Source of the DNA: Saccharina japonica
Taxonomy: Eukaryota; Sar; Phaeophyceae; Laminariales; Laminariaceae
NCBI GenBank assembly: GCA_008828725.1
Contig: MEHQ01004506.1
Coordinates: 254,135-318,134, forward strand
Length of the DNA: 64,000 nucleotides
Direction of reading: 5' to 3'
In this document: piece by piece, positions 1 through 8,327 of the stretch
Numbering within the stretch: position 1 is the stretch's first letter
How the letters are laid out: each line of letters opens with the position of its first letter
Program-made: the position numbers and the translations under genes
Notes under the pieces: generated by a model
Database searches by the model: none
The model's input: the letters and a program-made list of their open reading frames with translations, nothing else
Told to the model about the DNA's origin: nothing

Positions 1-109
1 CGTCTGTCGTGCCCATGATACTGCTGTACGACCCCTTTGTCGTCTGTCGTGCGTCCGACCCCTTCGACCTGTCTGTGGAGAGGCTCTATTTAATAACAGC
101 AACACCTAG

Positions 110-794
110 GATTGTTGATTTGCTTCAGTATATTTACTTTTTATTATTTTTTCCTTTTCGCTTTTTTCTTTTTCTCTTTTTTTCTCTTGCATGTACCTGG
201 ACTGCTACTATAGCAGGGTAGGTCTTTCCTGTCGTATATGGCATTGCATTGTCTGCTCTGCTTACTGCACTGAGCGTAGTATCTCTGTGTCGTAGTTTTG
301 TGACCACAGAACTGGTACCTTTTTAGGATGAAGAATCGGCACGGACACTGGGTGTGCTGGATGTCGACGGGTAGGAAGTAAGGTTTAATGTGAAGAACAC
401 ACACACACACACCACCGCCTTGCAAACATATGATACTCGTGCAACACTGCTGCCTTAATGGCCGAGACTGTCATTTTCGGTTCGCCTTTTTATTTTATTT
501 ATGTGTGTGTTCTTCACATTAAACCTTCCTTTCTACCCGTCGACATCCAGCACACCCAGTGTCCGTGCCGATTCTTCATCCTAAAAAGGTACCAGTTCTG
601 TGGTCACAAAACTACGACACAGAGATACTACGCTCAGTGCAGTAAGCAGAGCAGACAATGCAATGCCATATGCGACAGGCAAGACCTACCCTGCTAGCAA
701 TCCAGGTGCATGCAAGAGAAAAAAAGAGAAAAAAGAAAAAAAGCGAAAAGGAAAAAAGAATGAAAAGTAAATATACTGAAGCAAATCAACAATC
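110..794. mobile_element. Foldback element with ~295-bp inverted arms
   Basis: The left arm (110-408) and right arm (502-794) are near-perfect reverse complements around a spacer of about 90 bases. The outer ends read GATTGTTGATTTGC and its complement; the inner ends meet a CA/TG microsatellite. The matching reading frames on the two strands are only the two arms read outward. I found no clear target duplication and no transposase. A diverged fragment of an arm recurs at about 61700-61770, so the sequence is dispersed. A foldback or long-TIR MITE is the best reading; a local inverted duplication is the alternative. Confidence 0.75.
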
Positions 795-1292
795 AAGCAA
801 CCAAACCAAACATGACAAAATAAAAGAAAGAAAGTGTCGTGCTTCTCCCAGAGGAAATGCGACATCCAATAAAAAACCAAATGAAATGGACCGAAAACAG
901 CGCCAACAGAGCAAGACTAAGAACGACAGGAAAGGACAGCCATTTACAACGCCACCGAGGAGAGCACACGAAAAACCAAAAACGAATCCACACATTTTTT
1001 TTCGAGTATCAAGACAGGGGTATATTAAAACCAAGTAAAAAACGTCGAAAACAGTGTATTTTTTTCGATTTGTACAGTAATTTTGCAAGGTGGTGCTGCA
1101 ACCAGAGAGTCGTGTGCAGGGCTTTCAGCTATTATTAATGACAGCGACAGGGAGTGTTTATTTGTAGACACGCACGAGCCTGCCTGCTGTCCAGAATTTT
1201 TCGCAAGATGACGCTGTAAAAACCCCCGACCCGAAACGCAAGGCCTGAAATACGGGGACGGCTTCTAAATGTCCCCGTATTATAGTCGTGCT
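795..1292. other. Intergenic, nothing recognised
   Basis: A-rich then T-rich sequence with no convincing coding signal. Near 1248-1281 a small hairpin is formed by ATACGGGGAC and GTCCCCGTAT. Reading frames here overlap on both strands and look like chance. Confidence 0.5.
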
Positions 1293-1449
1293 CCAATGAG
1301 CAAAGATGTCGGTTGACGGTCAAGTGTCAAGTTTGTCAAGCGTCAAGGTTGTCTGTCAAGGCCTTTGGCGTTGTCAAGCCAAAATGTCCCCTATCCCCGG
1401 TATGATAATTCCTCCAGAACTCATGTGGAAACCCCTCGTTTTTCTCAAG

Positions 1450-1785
1450 GACTATCATGGGAGTCAACGGGACGGGAATTCCCATAGAGAACGCGACGGG
1501 ACGGGTACCCATCGTGAAATGTCTCCCGTCCACGACCTCCCGTCCCATCCCATCATGTTTTTCCTACCCATTTCCGTCCCATATGGCCGAAATAGTATCC
1601 TCCCGTCCTCCCGTCCCCACCTTGCTTCCCATCCCATCGTCGGATACTTTCTCCCGTCCCATCTCTTCCCATCCCGTTGGCAGGATACTTTCTCCCGTCC
1701 CATCACTTCCCATCCCGTTGGCAGGATAACTTATACCGTCCCACTTGCTTCCCGTCCCGCTATCCCCGTACTCCCGTTCCCATGA
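1450..1785. repeat. Left subterminal TCCCGTCCC-type array of the hAT element
   Basis: Dozens of close variants of CCCGTCCCATCCCG in both orientations, with GGGACGGG at the left and CCCGTCCC further in. hAT elements often carry short subterminal repeats that bind their transposase, and the position inside the inverted termini suggests the same role. That role is inference. Confidence 0.6.
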
Positions 1786-2062
1786 CCATTGTGGACATGC
1801 TGCTCCCATTGTCAGTTCCCATCTTCCTCCCATTTGCGCTTCCCACTCAACCTCCCAAATCTCCCATTTGCACTTCCCACTTGTCTCAGTTTCAGTAGAA
1901 GTTGTATTTCATATTTATTAATATTATGTGTGAATCTTGGATTTAATTATTTATTGTTGTGGTACGCTGTCAGCTCTCCCATTTTTTTTTTTTTATTTTT
2001 TCACTTTTGGAGAGAGACGCACCACACACGCACCACACACGCACCACACACACACGTTCCTC

Positions 2063-2458
2063 ATGGCGGAATCGGCCGGTGGTGGCTCGGCTTCTGAGCC
2101 TCCGGCACAGCCAAGTCCGTCATTTGCGATCAGTGGTACTCCCGTGAATAAGATGGGTGCAGGCGTTGGGAGAAACAAGCAGACGTCAGGGATTTGGAAG
2201 TATTGCGTGGAGTTCGAGCCAGCTGTGGACAAGAAGAACGTGAAGTGCATGGTGAAACGAAAGCTGCCCGCGTCGAGGCTTGGGGGAGGCGGGGTGTACG
2301 TCCCGTTGAGCATTTATGTCCCGTTGACAACGTCCCACATATCCCCAGTGGGCTTCCCGTCGTCTTTCCCATCGACACTGGCAATTTTCCCATTGCCTTT
2401 CCCGTTGTCTTTCCCATTGACAATGACAATTTTCCCATTGTTTCCCGTCCCACTATAA
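2063..2458 (+). pseudogene. BED-finger-like fragment of a hAT transposase
   Basis: The frame opens with ATG at 2063 in good context and runs 131 codons. Residues 1-35 are Ala/Ser/Pro/Gly-rich. Residues 36-65 (GRNKQTSGIWKY, then a Lys/Cys-containing stretch) resemble the start of a BED zinc finger, with Trp45 as the aromatic landmark and Cys62 as the first metal ligand. The second Cys of the expected CxxC is a Lys and the His ligands are missing. From about residue 80 the frame is encoded by the CCCGTTG repeat array and means nothing. There is no hAT catalytic core. It lies inside the inverted termini of the hAT element, which supports the reading. It could also be a first exon or captured host sequence. 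Confidence 0.5.
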
Positions 2459-2745
2459 AACGTGATAGTCCCATCCCATCCCGTCTGAAAGATCGGAGCC
2501 ATATTCGATTCCCGTCCCGTCCCCATCAATAAAAAACTCCCAGCTTCCCGTCCCGTTCCCGTCCCGTCTAGAAAGCATGGGACATTTCCCGTCCCGTTCC
2601 CGTCCCGTCTAGACGCAAATAGTCCCGTCCCATCCCGTCACAACGGGAGCAGAAAAACTGACGATGGGATCCCGTCCCGTTGACAACGAGAGCCCAAAAT
2701 GTTTCCGCCTGCGGCGGGCTAATCACTCCCGTCCCGTCCCACACG
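2305..2745. repeat. Right subterminal CCCGTTG/TCCCGTCCC array of the hAT element
   Basis: Begins with degenerate CCCGTTGACAACG units (themselves palindromic, as in TTGACAA) and grades into TCCCGTCCCG repeats. It mirrors the left array across the BED-like fragment, so the element is symmetric. Confidence 0.6.
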
Positions 2746-2953
2746 GTGCCTGCGGCACCATGATAGTCCCTGGTTTTTCTAGAAGGAACGCCAGTTTTCA
2801 GTGATTTTGTACGGCGTTTTTGAAAACCGGGGATTTGTTTTTTTGTCCCCTGCTTTTTCTTGTCAAGGCTGTCTGTCTTTAGTGTTTGGTGAATTGTTGT
2901 CTGTCAAGGGGTTCAAAGTTCAAAGTCTGACAACCGACATCTTTGCCAATGAG

Positions 2954-3105
2954 TCCCGCCTAATAACATTAAATGTATATATGATACAGCTCTTCTCGCT
3001 ATTTTAGCAACTCGCGCTGCTATAATATGATACGTACGTATATGTTAATAGTGGATATTTGTAACTGGCGTCAAGCGTGTGCGCTGGTCGGAGGAGGCAT
3101 CATAA

Positions 3106-3147
<42 letters not shown>

Positions 3148-3449
3148 CGGAGATTTCCGGGCGCGGACTAAATACGCGGATCTCCTACGTACGGCTTTAG
3201 GTCTTGTGCAGGATATCTGTCCGGCTTCAGATTTTCTGCGTACAGGATCTCCGGGTTCACCCAGCTCTCAAATAACGCATGCCCTCGTACGTACTCTTGA
3301 CTTTTCTTGGCGGCCTTTTTCTATTCGTAGGATCTCCGGCTCCAACCAGCTCAAAAGTAAGGCATACTGTCCCTACCTCTGGTATATTTTACGTACGTAG
3401 GGCGGCCTTCTAAATTAGCATACATCAGTATTATTCATACCAATACATG
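2954..3449. other. Intergenic with AAT microsatellite
   Basis: An (AAT)n microsatellite runs from 3106 to 3143. From 3150 to 3400 there are loose direct repeats containing GGATCTCC and CCAGCTC about 95 bases apart. No gene recognised. Confidence 0.5.
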
Positions 3450-3575
3450 GATGCGAGTCGGCGAGGGAAGAAGGGCCCAAAGTCTCCTCGCTATGAAAAA
3501 TGCGAGATACCAACCAACCGTAGCGGGGGAGTAGGAGGGAGAAGGGCCTACTTGTGGCCCCAGATCTGAGTTACG
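3450..3575 (+). mobile_element. Truncated SINE copy (body only)
   Basis: Matches the body of the tRNA-headed SINE at 3723-4057 in reverse orientation (CGAGGGAAGAA, GTAGCGGGGGAG, GATCTGAGTTACGA). It lacks the tRNA head and the A tail. Diverged by several small indels. Confidence 0.7.
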
Positions 3576-3600
3576 ATCACCACTGCTGTTTGTATTGCTA

Positions 3601-4074
3601 TTACTGGGGGCCATAGTAAAAATACCTGGTAGGGACCTGCGGTACGTACACACAAAAGCCTACCAGGTGGGCGTAGGTATTCCTTTTTTTGTTCGCTAAC
3701 AATATTTGGTCCTGTTTACTATTTTTTTTTTTTTTTGTCCATCCCGTTCATTATCTTCGCACTTCCGTCTTTCTCTCTCCCTAGTCGTAACTCAGATCCG
3801 GGGTCACAAAGTAGGCTCCTCTCCCTCCTCCCCCACTACGGTTCTTGTGCCTTGGTTTTTATCGCGAGAAGATTTCAGCACTTTCTTCCCTCGTCAACTT
3901 TCGTCGAATTTTGCTTACCCACGCTATAATAATATGCGCTCTCGACAGCACAGTCGGTGTCATTTGAGAATAAAAACCTCCATGGGGAGAATCGAACCCT
4001 CGACATCCGGCCCTACAGGCTTCGTGGCTACCAGTTAGACCACCGGGGCGACCGGGCACTATGGTCCCCCCTAG
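3601..4074. mobile_element. TA-type MITE (family A) split by a SINE
   Basis: Family A is a ~105-bp palindromic element beginning CGGAGGACCATAGTAAATA and ending with its complement between TA dinucleotides; a clean copy is at 46055-46157. Here the left part (3601-3722) contains CCATAGTAAAAATACC and TTGGTCCTGTTTACTAT. The missing end, ACTATGGTCCCCCC, reappears at 4058-4074 after the SINE. The interruption shows the MITE was present before the SINE arrived. Confidence 0.75.
3723..4057 (-). mobile_element. tRNA-derived SINE, full length, with target duplication
   Basis: Read on the minus strand, it begins with a tRNA-like head carrying an A box (TGGTCTAACTGG) and a B box (GGTTCGATTCT), the internal RNA polymerase III promoter. 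A unique body follows (CGCGATAAAAACC, GATCTGAGTTACGA), and it ends in a run of A (T run at 3723-3737 on plus). ACTAT flanks both sides (3718-3722 and 4058-4062), splitting a family A MITE. Length is about 335 bp. A second full copy is at 60847-61175, with body fragments at 3450, 58513 and 60355. It needs reverse transcriptase from a LINE that is not in this window. Confidence 0.85.
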
Positions 4075-4084
4075 TAGGAGCCAC

Positions 4085-4220
4085 CAATAATACGTAGTCG
4101 CCAGTAGTCAAAAATAGTCAGTAATATAGTAGTCGTCAATAGTCACCAATAGTAAAAAAATAGTCAGTGCGTCGTAGAGTAGTCAGTAGTTGTCAGACAT
4201 AAGTCACTAATAGTCGGTAA
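4085..4220. repeat. Degenerate AATAGTCAGT microsatellite
   Basis: Loose repeats of AATAGTCAGTA with period near 10-14. The same motif forms longer patches at 37780-38165 and 38405-38510 and their copies near 43.4-44.1 kb. Confidence 0.6.
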
Positions 4221-4299
4221 TAAGCAGCCAGAAGTGTGTTGCCCGAAAAGCGCTCCGTACCCCTTTCGTGGTACGAGTCTGGGCTCTAATGTCAACACT

Positions 4300-4395
4300 A
4301 CGGGGTACACATGAAAAAACAATCATATATTTCCCTATTTTTACTGTCAAGATTTGGTCCTGTTTACTACGTTCCCCCGTCATAGTAATCGGGGA
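4300..4395. mobile_element. Fragment of family A MITE
   Basis: Contains the family A interior (TATTTCCCTATTTTTACT) and right arm (TTGGTCCTGTTTACTA, CCCCCGT); the left arm is diverged or missing. Confidence 0.55.
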
Positions 4396-4554
4396 TATCA
4401 TACATATTTTGCGGCCGAAGTTTTACCAGGTATAAAATATGTACGTACGTGTACTAGGATGGATTGTATTTACGACCTTAAAACAATGCCAGCTTTGGTG
4501 TTCCATCAGGCGTCTTTACGAGAGCAGCGTGGGCGCCCAGGCATTACGGCTATC

Positions 4555-4666
4555 ACGGAGGACCATAGTAAACACTAGTAAATAGGACCAAATATTGTTG
4601 GTAAAAATAGGCAAATACATAGGTTTTTGTGTATACCGAAGGTCCTAGTTACTATGATCCTCCGTA
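4555..4666. mobile_element. Family A MITE
   Basis: Starts ACGGAGGACCATAGTAAA and ends ACTATGATCCTCCGT. The interior holds the shared TTGGTAAAAATAGG and ATAGGTTTTTGTGT blocks. The left arm carries an extra CACTAGTAA duplication. Confidence 0.75.
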
Positions 4667-4821
4667 ATAGGATCATGATGCTTGTTGTACACACCAGTGC
4701 CGTACGACGACTCCTTGCATTGTAACTGTCGAACACCAATTTGTGCCATGCCCCAATCACCCAGTGGCCGTTGCTGTGTTCCCTCTGAAGATAGAACCCT
4801 TTTGCAGCCCCGGACGTAATG

Positions 4822-4943
4822 TTACAGAGGACCATAGTAAATAGGACCAAATATTGTTGGTAAAAAATAGGGAAATATATAGGTTTTTGTGCGTCCCGTA
4901 GGTCCTATTTACTAGTATTTACTATGGCCCTTGCCCGTAATAG
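4822..4943. mobile_element. Family A MITE
   Basis: Starts CAGAGGACCATAGTAAATAG and ends TTTACTATGGCCC...CCCGTA, with the shared interior AAATATTGTTGGTAAA. A local TTTACTAGTATTTACTA duplication sits in the right arm. Confidence 0.7.
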
Positions 4944-4979
4944 CGGTCTAAAAATTGACAATTGTTGTTCATCCCTTGG

Positions 4980-5045
4980 TTTTAACCACCATAGTATATA
5001 ATGTATATAACGTATATAATGTATATGATGTATATGATGTATATA
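4980..5045. repeat. GTATATAATG microsatellite
   Basis: Short tandem repeats of GTATATRATGTATAT, AT-rich, no gene. Confidence 0.6.
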
Positions 5046-5134
5046 ATTATCTACAAAAAGTTGCTCGTATTTCTGTTTTTTTTCCTTCGTTGAATGAATC
5101 AACGTTACTTTTAAATGCTTAATTAATAGTTCTA

Positions 5135-5217
5135 CCACCCCTCTTGTTCCGAAATATAAGCATCGTTTGTATATTAACATTCAATCGAAACGTTTATTAT
5201 ATTTCGGGTCAGATTGG
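5135..5217. mobile_element. Stowaway-like TA MITE
   Basis: An ~83-bp element flanked by TA (5133-5134 and 5218-5219). The left arm holds CCGAAATATAAG and the right arm its complement TATATTTCGGG. The same design is at 40198-40274 and, decayed, at 37649-37722. TA targets and this size fit Tc1/mariner-derived MITEs. Confidence 0.65.
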
Positions 5218-5525
5218 TACTATTAACCACAAAGTAGCCGCTCAAGAGGGCCCTTAGGAACTTTGCACCCCTTGGTCTAACCGACCATAGTATGTATGTG
5301 CATGATGGCATGCAGAAGTTGCTTATTCTTAGTTTCTTTTTTCTTCGTCGAATGAATCAGCGTTGCTTTTTAAAGGCTTGTTTATTTATTCTAGATTATT
5401 AACTATGCACAAAGTAAACGCTAACACCCCCTAGGGGGGAAATTGTCCGGAAAAACTTGCGGTAGGAAAAGTTATATCTCCTTCTCCACATTCCCACCAT
5501 TAGTATTATTGTTTTATTATTAATA

Positions 5526-5702
5526 CAGTACAGGACACCTACAGTAATAAGAAACAGGTAGTCTGTTCCAGGCGGGATTTCTTATTTGAGAGGGTGCTTT
5601 CTACACCAATTTCAATATAAAGAATCCCGAATTTCTTATTTTCCTCTACATTTCAGCCTGGCTTTCTTATTAGCCTGTTTCTTATTTGGTGTCCTGTACT
5701 GT
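5526..5702. mobile_element. Tc1/mariner-type MITE with CAGT termini
   Basis: Flanked by TA on both sides. The ends are CAGTACAGGACACC and GGTGTCCTGTACTG, and the inner arms ATAAGAAACAGG and CCTGTTTCTTAT also pair. CAGT termini with TA targets are typical of Tc1/mariner elements. No transposase. Confidence 0.75.
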
Positions 5703-5732
5703 ATGGGACTGAGTTTGGATTTTTGTTTTCGA

Positions 5733-5816
5733 GCGGAAATGACCGGCATGTATGTGGTGCCATAAGCCAGCACGAGCGGAAATGACCGGCATGTATGTGG
5801 TGCCATAAGCCAGCGA
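5733..5816. repeat. Two exact ~42-bp tandem units
   Basis: GAGCGGAAATGACCGGCATG and the following ~21 bases occur twice head to tail with no visible difference, so the duplication is recent. Confidence 0.8.
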
Positions 5817-6185
5817 CATGATTGAAAAAAAAAACTTTTCGACAATTCCAGTAAACCTACCCTTTTGCCTGCGTGTTAAGAATCAGACTCGAACCCTCGA
5901 TCAAGTGTTAAAAACCACGATCAGCTTGGTGTATTGCCACTCTGAATCCATTACGTAGACCTCACGGAAGTCTACAGTACTAATAGTAGTATTCCGTTCT
6001 GAATCCACGGTCTATCGTTCCACTCTATTCTGAATCCTTGAGAAGAATTTGTCCACTCTGAATCCACAGAAGTATTGGTCCCAATGAATCCCACAGAATT
6101 TTACTCCACTCTGAATCGATAGAAGTTAAAATTCACTCTGAATCCATTTTGTGTTGATTGATTGGTCCATTCTGAATCAATATAC
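5817..6185. repeat. CACTCTGAATCC degenerate minisatellite
   Basis: From about 5937 the motif CCACTCTGAATCCA recurs about eight times at irregular 35-50 base spacing. Just before it (5880-5905) lies ACTCGAACCCTCGAT, the complement of a tRNA B box. No matching A box is found, so I do not call a tRNA. Confidence 0.6.
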
Positions 6186-6655
6186 TAGAGTTCCGGTATA
6201 TTATTCAACTCCTAAAATATTCCAATCCTAAAATATTCCAATCTGATTCCATAGATATTGCGGCGTTCGTGGCGGGCACGATTTGGGGCGTTTTGATTGG
6301 ACCAGCCTGTGGCATGTGATATATATACATACATATATATATTTTGTATATATATACAGGTTGAGATGTACATTCTACTTTTTGGGGGCAAACGAATTGA
6401 AAAAAATAATTTTGTGATGAGTTTTGCGGCGGAAACCCCCTTACCCGCCCCCCCGCCCCCCCCCCCTCCCCCAGCCTTCATGCGACTCGCCCAACACCTC
6501 ACGTTTCGCTTCGCGCTTCGTGCAAGCAAATGTCTGCCTGGTTGGTGGAAACCCCAACGTGATCCTTCCCGGCATTGTAGGGAAGCGAGGGTCTATGGTC
6601 GCACGACTACGGCCATGCCCGACATGCGGCTAATGATTAATCCCCCCACCCCTTC
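6186..6655. other. Intergenic, nothing firm
   Basis: Contains an AT dinucleotide-rich patch (6318-6356) and a C-rich patch (6440-6475). Frames across 6297-6720 are Pro-rich readings of the C tract. No gene supported. Confidence 0.45.
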
Positions 6656-7005
6656 CCCCCCGCGGGGTGGTCATACCTCGATGGTGAATATTTACGGAGG
6701 TTTTGTGCTCGGCGCCTGAAGCCGGCCGTCCGACCCGAACCCTAACCTTACCCTATACCAGTGGCCGGTGGCCGGTGCGGGGATGCTGTGTTTGCGAAGA
6801 CTCTAGATTGACTCGGCCGGCTTGGATGCTGTGCTTGGAAACACCCACCCCTCCCCCCCAAAAGGGGTGGCCACACCTTGATGGTGAATATTAACGGAGG
6901 TTTTGTGCTTGGCGCCTGAAGCCGACCGTCCGACCCTAATAAAAATAAATAAAAACCGAAACCCTCTACTGTACCAGTTGCCAGTGCTTGGATGCTATGC
7001 TTGCT
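6656..7005. repeat. ~200-bp tandem repeat, about 1.7 units
   Basis: Two units share GGTGGTCATACCTCGATGG, GGTTTTGTGCTCGGCGCCTG and GGCTTGGATGCTGTGCTTGG. A third piece of the unit (GATTGACTCGACGGGCTTGG) is at 8101-8155, on the far side of the 7008-8100 element. That element therefore appears to have inserted into this repeat. Confidence 0.7.
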
Positions 7006-7007
7006 AA

Positions 7008-8100
7008 GGGTCGTTCTTATCGAGAAACTTTTCTCCAAAAAATCAAAATTTCCAATATTTTTTTCCAAATAAAAACAGGAAAAGCAGGAAAAACAGGATT
7101 TTATTTGGAAAGTTTGGAATTTTAACAGAGGGCAAAATATTTCACACCTCGAACAGCTCATGGGCTAGCTCATCTGCCGTGTATAGCTCAACACTTGAAA
7201 ACATGTGCAGATGAGCTACCGCTTATAGTTCAAGCCTGTAGCTCATGTAGCTCCTATAGCTCATTTTGGGCCAAATGAGGTAGCTCATGTAGCTCCTGTA
7301 GCTCACCTTCGGCAAATATGTGCAGATGAGCTATCCTCTATAGCTCGAGCTTTGAAAGCATGTACAGATGAGCTATCGCCTATAGCTCGAGCTTTGAAAA
7401 CATGTGCAGATGAGCTACCGTCTACAGCTCAAGCCTTCAAAACATGTGCAGATGAGCTACCGCCTATAGCTCAAGCCTCCAAAACATGTGCAGATGAGCT
7501 ATCGCCAACAGCTCAAGCCTTCAAAACATGTGCAGATGAGCTACCGCCTATAGCTCAAGCCTCCAAAACATGTGCAGATGAGCTACCACCTATAGTTTAA
7601 GCCTCCAAAACATGCGCAGATGAGCTACTGATTATAGCTCAAGCTTTGAAAACATGCGCAGATGAGCTACCGATTATAGCTTAAGCCTTCGAAACATGTG
7701 CAGATGAGCTACCGATTATAGCTCAAGCTTTGAAAACATGCGTAGCTCATGTAGCTCCTATAGCTCATTTGGGCCAAATCAGCTAGCTCGGGCAGATCAT
7801 ATAGCTCACTCCGGACATATGTGTGCAGATGAGCTACCTCCTATAGCTCAAGCTTTGAAAACATGTGCAGATGAGCTATCGCCTATAGCCCAAGCGAAGG
7901 AAAACATGTGTAGCTCACGTAGCTCACCGGTGAGCTAGCTCGAGCTACGGTGAGCTGATCTGTCCGGGGTGTGAACTATTTGGAAGGCTTCGCATTCCAG
8001 TATTAGGAAATTAGTTTTGGAGAACATGGAAATCCTAAAAAAATGCGCGAAAACAAATATTGGAAATTTTGGGGAAAATGTTGCTCGGTAAGAATGACCC
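7008..8100. mobile_element. TIR element filled with a minisatellite
   Basis: The left end (GGGTCGTTCTTATCGAG, continuing through AAAATTTCCAATATTT) is matched by the complement of the right end (CTCGGTAAGAATGACCC and AAATATTGGAAATTTT before it). The termini are roughly 60-130 bp with mismatches. The interior is mostly the 42-bp GAGCTA/TAGCTC minisatellite. There is no transposase. The flanks belong to the 6656-7005 tandem repeat, but I cannot define the target duplication. Confidence 0.65.
7190..7905. repeat. 42-bp minisatellite, GCAGATGAGCTACC type
   Basis: The unit is ACATGTGCAGATGAGCTACC followed by about 22 bases ending TAGCTCAAGCCTCCAAA. Roughly fifteen imperfect units are seen, with two interruptions by TAGCTCATGTAGCTCC blocks. 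Because 42 is a multiple of three, one frame reads as a 14-residue repeat (KTCADELPPIAQAS). The frame is broken repeatedly and has no gene context, so it is best treated as noncoding. GAGCTA and TAGCTC make each unit partly self-complementary. Confidence 0.8.
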
Positions 8101-8327
8101 GATTGACTCGACGGGCTTGGATGCTGTGCTTGGAAAGACTCTGCGTTGACTCGGTATGCCGGGGCTGGGAAATACTCCAAGTTGGTCGAACCCCGTATCA
8201 TGTACCCTTTCGTAGCCAATCAGAGCGCCTAAATAGATACGAAGTATACCTTAAGGAAATTAAAAAATCAAGGTTCGCCCACTACTGCCCTCCCCCCCGT
8301 CATCGACCTCCTTTCGCGAAAAAACAG

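Larger units (their letters stand above)
1293..2953. mobile_element. hAT-type DNA transposon with 8-bp target duplication
   Basis: The element proper is 1301-2945 (1645 bp). Its ends are a perfect 15-bp terminal inverted repeat: CAAAGATGTCGGTTG on the left and the exact complement at 2931-2945. It is flanked on both sides by the same 8 bases, CCAATGAG (1293-1300 and 2946-2953). An 8-bp duplication is the hallmark of the hAT superfamily, and CAAAG fits the hAT terminal pattern (Y-A-R-N-G). Inside are GTCAAG-rich ends, two arrays of CCCGT-type short repeats, and a short reading frame resembling a BED zinc finger. It is too short for a complete transposase, so it is non-autonomous or internally deleted. 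Confidence 0.9.

Noticed and set aside
144-697. Two homologous small proteins on opposite strands
   Set aside because: They are the two arms of one inverted repeat read outward, so the similarity is not independent evidence of coding.
3960-4057. tRNA gene on the minus strand (A and B boxes present)
   Set aside because: It is the head of a repeated SINE with an A tail. The T stem has mismatches and no good acceptor stem closes, and the same sequence recurs at 61095-61175.
7352-7600. Protein with a 14-residue repeat (CADELPPIAQ)
   Set aside because: A by-product of a 42-bp minisatellite; other units contain stops or lose the frame, and no start, signal or splice context supports it.
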